From positions 1 through 29,989 of the forward strand of contig JANQGC010000093.1 in NCBI GenBank assembly GCA_028277515.1: a stretch of 29,989 bases of DNA, written 5' to 3'. Shown one piece after another: positions 29,151 to 29,989 of this stretch (the stretch's first letter is position 1; the number at the start of each line of letters is the position of its first letter). The notes under the pieces were generated by a model. It worked only from the letters and a program-made list of their open reading frames with translations, did not search any database and was not told where the DNA came from. The DNA is from Anaerolineae bacterium (lineage in GTDB: Bacteria; Chloroflexota; Anaerolineae; Promineifilales; Promineifilaceae). The translations under genes and the position numbers were made by a program.

Positions 29151-29989
29151 ATGATGAAGCGTCCGGAAGGTATTCGTGAGAATAAATGGCAAATTGCCCC
29201 TCCTGTCCCGACGCAATTTCAAAGTAGCCTCAATCATTATCATCCAACGCTTCTGCAAACTTTATATAATCGCGGATTCACTGATGCCGGGCACATTCAA
29301 GCGTTCCTTGAAGGACGATATTTAGAGAGCACTGACCCTTTCTTGCTGCCGGATATGGACAAGGCAGTGGCGCGTATTCGCCAGGCCATTCAAGATGATG
29401 AAATGATCATCGTCTATGGCGATTTTGATGCAGACGGTGTCACATCCACTGTTTTGCTGACCCAGGCTTTGCGCGGGCTGGGAGTGGAGCGGGGACAAGT
29501 TCGGCCGTATATTCCTAACCGCTTTGAGGAAGGATATGGGCTAAATAAGACGGCCCTCAAAAAGTTAAAAGAATTAAGCGCCTCGCTTGTGATTACCGTT
29601 GATTGTGGGATTCGAGGATTTAGGGAAATCGAATACGCGAACTCAATTGGATTGGATGTGATTGTGACTGATCATCACAGCCTGGGTGACAAACCACCGG
29701 ATGCTCTCGCAGTGATAAATCCAAAGAGGCCGGATTCCAAGTATCCGGAGAAGATGTTAGCCGGTGTGGGAATTGCTTACAAATTGGCCCAGGCCCTTTA
29801 CCTTGAATTATGCGAAGAGGATGCCGGGGCTGTTAAACAATATCTCGATCTGGTAGCCATTGGCACGGTCGCCGATCTCGCACCGCTACAAGGCGAAAAT
29901 CGCCGGCTTGTCATTGATGGATTATCTGTCTTGAATCAACTGCAACGGCCGGGGTTGGCAGCCTTAGCTTCTACTTCAGGGTTGAAGTC
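29151..29989 (+). CDS. recJ: Single-stranded-DNA-specific exonuclease RecJ (partial, cut by window edge)
   Basis: From ATG 29151 the frame stays open to the right edge (about 279 residues). The DHH-family motifs are present: YGDFDADGVTS (motif I), VITVDCGIRG (motif II), TDHHSLGD (DHH motif III) and LVAIGTVADLAPL (motif IV). RecJ degrades single-stranded DNA 5' to 3' in recombination and repair, using manganese or magnesium bound by these residues. ATG at 29154 is the alternative start. The C-terminal DHHA1 and OB domains lie beyond the window. Confidence 0.93.
   Translation, partial: MMKRPEGIRENKWQIAPPVPTQFQSSLNHYHPTLLQTLYNRGFTDAGHIQAFLEGRYLESTDPFLLPDMDKAVARIRQAIQDDEMIIVYGDFDADGVTSTVLLTQALRGLGVERGQVRPYIPNRFEEGYGLNKTALKKLKELSASLVITVDCGIRGFREIEYANSIGLDVIVTDHHSLGDKPPDALAVINPKRPDSKYPEKMLAGVGIAYKLAQALYLELCEEDAGAVKQYLDLVAIGTVADLAPLQGENRRLVIDGLSVLNQLQRPGLAALASTSGLK

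Overview
The window reads as bacterial chromosome carrying the right-hand end of an integrated phage-like element. The gene set (Rieske, b6-type cytochrome b and di-haem cytochrome c cluster; FAD-dependent geranylgeranyl-reductase-like protein; GT-C membrane glycosyltransferase; M50 protease with CBS domains) and the AT/GC balance fit a Chloroflexota bacterium of the Anaerolineae/Caldilineae kind. That placement is inference from gene content, because there is no rRNA or taxonomic marker in view.

Positions 1-8664 are the element. Its late, structural genes run rightward off the left edge (tail-type structural protein, then a coiled-coil/membrane protein that appears to need a -1 frameshift). 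They meet, stop codon to stop codon, a long leftward early operon (7484 to 1068) of small, tightly overlapping genes. This operon holds a winged-helix initiator-like protein with an origin-like block inside its own coding sequence, a two-HTH protein, several small zinc-knuckle proteins, a membrane protein, a DUF7694-type protein, a DEDDh exonuclease and a PP-loop PAPS-reductase/DndC-like protein. A tyrosine recombinase runs rightward at 7597-8613. It ends 5 bp before the 3' half of a tRNA-Val(GAC) (8619-8664), which is followed by the original tRNA terminator. This marks attR, and the intact tRNA must lie to the left of the window.

Positions 8671-29989 are chromosomal housekeeping and accessory genes. 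On the minus strand are a geranylgeranyl-reductase-like flavoprotein, a secreted PGRP/amidase, a 2-hydroxyacid dehydrogenase next to a gutted enoyl-CoA hydratase, and a CPBP-like membrane protein. Two to three plus-strand genes follow (MFS transporter, zinc-ribbon proteins). Then come the minus-strand Rieske/cytochrome b/cytochrome c operon, tRNA-Val(TAC), an SDR fragment, an RNase II/R-type nuclease, a site-2 protease, a membrane-anchored Mrr-type nuclease, a zinc alcohol dehydrogenase and a membrane methyltransferase. The right end is a plus-strand run: methyltransferase, GT-C glycosyltransferase and recJ (cut by the edge).

Striking sequence-level signals: (i) the hexamer palindrome CGGCCG occurs about 57 times, roughly tenfold more than expected, across both chromosome and element, like cyanobacterial HIP1. 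(ii) A perfect 15-17 bp operator palindrome occurs as a pair with 47-48 bp spacing in front of two unlinked genes, the flavoprotein and the alcohol dehydrogenase, which defines a small regulon. (iii) DnaA boxes, 30-bp hairpin iterons and a triplet-rich stretch sit inside the element's initiator-like gene. (iv) Several genes are broken or recoded: an A7 slippery site, an in-frame TAA, an internally deleted crotonase and an SDR stump.
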